Of a DNA stretch of 64,000 nt, positions 62,161-64,000 are shown in pieces (positions within the stretch are counted from its first letter, which is position 1; every line of letters starts with the position of its first letter). Location: assembly GCA_024345305.1 (NCBI GenBank), contig BRON01000006.1, forward strand, positions 124,001 through 188,000, read 5' to 3'. A model generated the notes under the pieces. That model saw nothing but the letters and a program-made list of their open reading frames with translations. It did not search any database and was not told the DNA's origin. Position numbers and translations under genes: made by a program. The stretch is from Mrakia gelida (Eukaryota > Basidiomycota > Tremellomycetes > Cystofilobasidiales > Mrakiaceae).

Positions 62161-64000
62161 ATGGTTCTAAACGAGAAGACTCGCCTACCACAGCCAGCCA
62201 CTTCGTCTTCCCCTTCCGTCTCTCGGAAGCAGCAGGACGACGCTCTCTCCTCGAACGCCTCGGAGGCCTCCCCATCTCGATGGCTGAAGGGCTTGAAGTT
62301 CGCCGTGGTCGCTGCGATTCTTCTTCACGTCTCTGGATGCAAGCTCGGATGGAACGGGAAGGTCAGTACCAATATTACATCGAGAGCTCGTTCTCGGGAG
62401 TAGGGCATCAGGCGGAGGAAAGGAGAGAGACGAAGCTGAAGCTGACCGCGAGCTCGACCTTCCTTCTTTCCTCTTTCACTCGATGCAGACTCCTCGAGAT
62501 CGCTTTAACTCCGTCGACTGGCAGCCTTGCCTTGATCACCCTGACTTCCTCTGCGGTACTCTCGAGTAAGTAAGGCTTCTACGCGACACTGGTTATCGAG
62601 CAAAGCCTCAAGCTGACCTCCCTCCCCTCCCTTCTCCTTCACGTCGCAGCGTCCCGACCGATTACTTCAACACCTCTTACGGAACGACCACTCTCGCTCT
62701 CTCCAAAGCTTCATTCTCTAGTCATCCCTCCAAGCGGATCGGGACTCTGTTCCTCAACCCCGGAGTGAGTCCCTCTCGTCGTTCCTCTCTTCGCTCTCCA
62801 GGGATCTGATGCTCTTCGCGTCGCCCCCCTTCGCCTTTTGCTTCGACTTTAACAGGGGCCTGGAGGATCTGGAAGGGACTTTACCTTCCGTCTGAAGTGG
62901 ATGGAGCTCCTCAAGGGTCGATACGACGTCGTTGGTGAGTCCGAAATCTCAACGTCTCAAACGCTCGTCGTCGCGTCGGCTTGCTGACTTCTCTCCCTCT
63001 CTCCTTCCCCTCAGGCTTCGATCCTCGAGGAATCGCTAGGACTACCCCTCGAGTCGATTGTTTCGAGTCAGCCGAAGACTACGCTCTCTTCAAGAAGTCC
63101 ACCGTCCTCTCTCAGTCCTTCAACATTCCTCCCACCGCGAACGTGACTTGGGAGAGCCTGCTCGAACAGAACAAAGAGCTTCGAGCTCTCAAGGAGGTCG
63201 AGTTCACTCTATGCGCTCAGAAGATGGGAAGCGAGCTTGACTACATGGGGACATCGACGGTCATTCGGGATATCGAGAGGATGAGCGCGGTGCTGGTTCG
63301 TCTGCTTTCGTCGTCCTTTCTTTTCACGAGACCCACATCGCTGATCTTTCACTCTGTACTCCAGGATGGACCGGAGGCTCCCATCAACTTTTACGGGGGT
63401 AGCTACGGAACCATCGTCGGAGCCTACCTCGTCAACATGCTGCCTGGCAAGGTCGGACGTGTGTTGATTGATGGCGTCGCCTCTTCGCCTCAGTGAGTGT
63501 ACATCATCTCGCTCGTCCCTCCTCCCCTCATTGAGCTCTGACACCCAACCCTTCTCGTACCTTCTTTCAGATGGGCGAACGTACGAGCCGATCTCATGAT
63601 CTACGACTGGCTGGACTCGACAGAGTAAGTTCAGTCCGCGCGAAGCCCTGCTTCTTCTTTTTTCGACTTCAATTCGCTGATCGTTATCCCCTCCGTTCGC
63701 CTACAGAGACACCTTCGCCTGGTTCCTTCGAGATTGCGCCGCTGCTGGTCCAGAAGGATGCGCTCTCGCTCTCGAATCCGACAAGGACGCGTCTGGTTCC
63801 GAGATCGAGGAGCGTCTCACCACCTACCTCGACGAACTCTACGTCAAACCCGTCGCCGTCTCAGGTGGAGATGCTCCTGGTATCCTCTCTTCTGGTTCGG
63901 CTCGATGTTCGTACCCTCTCTCGACCTCCATCCTTTCGCTCGCTTCCCTTTCTCTCAAGCTCAAACTCATCCCTTCCTCCCTCCCTCTCGTTCTTTTGTC
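62161..64000 (+). CDS. Alpha/beta-hydrolase peptidase, TAP-like (S33), 3' end cut by window
   Basis: Eight exons are visible (62161-62361, 62489-62565, 62650-62764, 62856-62934, 63015-63295, 63365-63492, 63571-63624, 63707-63906), and an intron begins at 63907 and runs off the edge. The N-terminus is cytoplasmic and polar, with one transmembrane helix at about 45-60, so it is a type II membrane or vacuolar protein. The catalytic domain follows: the oxyanion motif NPGGPGGSG (about 129-137), FDPRG, and the nucleophile elbow GGSYG with Ser264. This is the tripeptidyl aminopeptidase-like branch of the S33 alpha/beta hydrolases, which release N-terminal peptides. The Asp and His of the triad and the TAP C-terminal domain lie beyond the window. 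Confidence 0.87.

Overview
This window is intron-dense nuclear DNA from a fungus, most likely a basidiomycete yeast. The evidence is GC-rich coding sequence, short introns of about 50 to 110 bp in almost every gene, CTGAC-type branch sites, a Slt2/Mpk1 MAP kinase split into 15 exons, and a complete GDP-mannose 4,6-dehydratase gene (the first step to GDP-fucose, a sugar found in the cell walls of several basidiomycete yeast groups). Arginine is written mostly as CGA, even in a ribosomal protein gene. I could not fix the class; Pucciniomycotina is a guess. There are no prokaryotic features, no viral genes, no CRISPR array and no complete transposon.

Layout. 82-3421 (-) GATA-like (DUF1752) regulator; 5306-7009 (-) HAD phosphatase like yeast Pyp1; 7566-7889 (+) doubtful small protein; 8719-12079 (+) cell-wall-integrity MAP kinase; 12682-13694 (-) GPI-anchored wall protein; 14444-17073 (-) GDP-mannose dehydratase; 17963-18214 (-) APC subunit Cdc26; 19163-21042 (-) PPR-like protein, copy A; 21379-23559 (-) TRIP4/Rqt4-like ribosome-rescue factor; 24005-25165 (+) F-box-like protein; 25180-25481 (+) fragment of the dehydratase gene; 25964-27651 (+) ribosomal protein S4; 28766-30891 (-) PPR-like copy B, broken; 31875-32686 (+) small type I membrane protein; 33168-38473 (-) symplekin/Pta1; 39298-40970 (+) short-chain dehydrogenase; 41612-42399 (-) Cgr1; 43264-46217 (+) Ish1/Msc1-like protein; 46474-47827 (-) glutathione transferase; 48100-49747 (-) proline-rich orphan; 50443-51619 (+) Rcr-like membrane protein; 52076-54971 (+) Npl4; 55535-56256 (-) partly resolved gene; 57119-59765 (-) type II membrane orphan; 60908-61843 (-) second F-box-like gene, frameshifted; 62161 to the right edge (+) alpha/beta-hydrolase peptidase.

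Most genes are single-copy housekeeping genes: ribosome biogenesis and rescue (S4, Cgr1, Rqt4-like), mRNA 3'-end formation (symplekin), ubiquitin pathways (Cdc26, Npl4, F-box-like), wall and stress signalling (Mpk1, GPI protein, dehydratase, Rcr-like). The unusual part lies between 14 and 31 kb, where pieces of two genes are duplicated locally: the PPR-like gene twice, and two exons of the dehydratase as an intron-containing fragment. Several copies carry frame lesions. I saw no clear evidence of a wholly new molecular system. The strongest leads are the decaying duplicates, the microexons, the CGA arginine bias, the frequent GTTCGT splice donors and the repeated GACGCGTC palindrome. All exon boundaries were inferred by hand from splice signals and phase, without RNA data.
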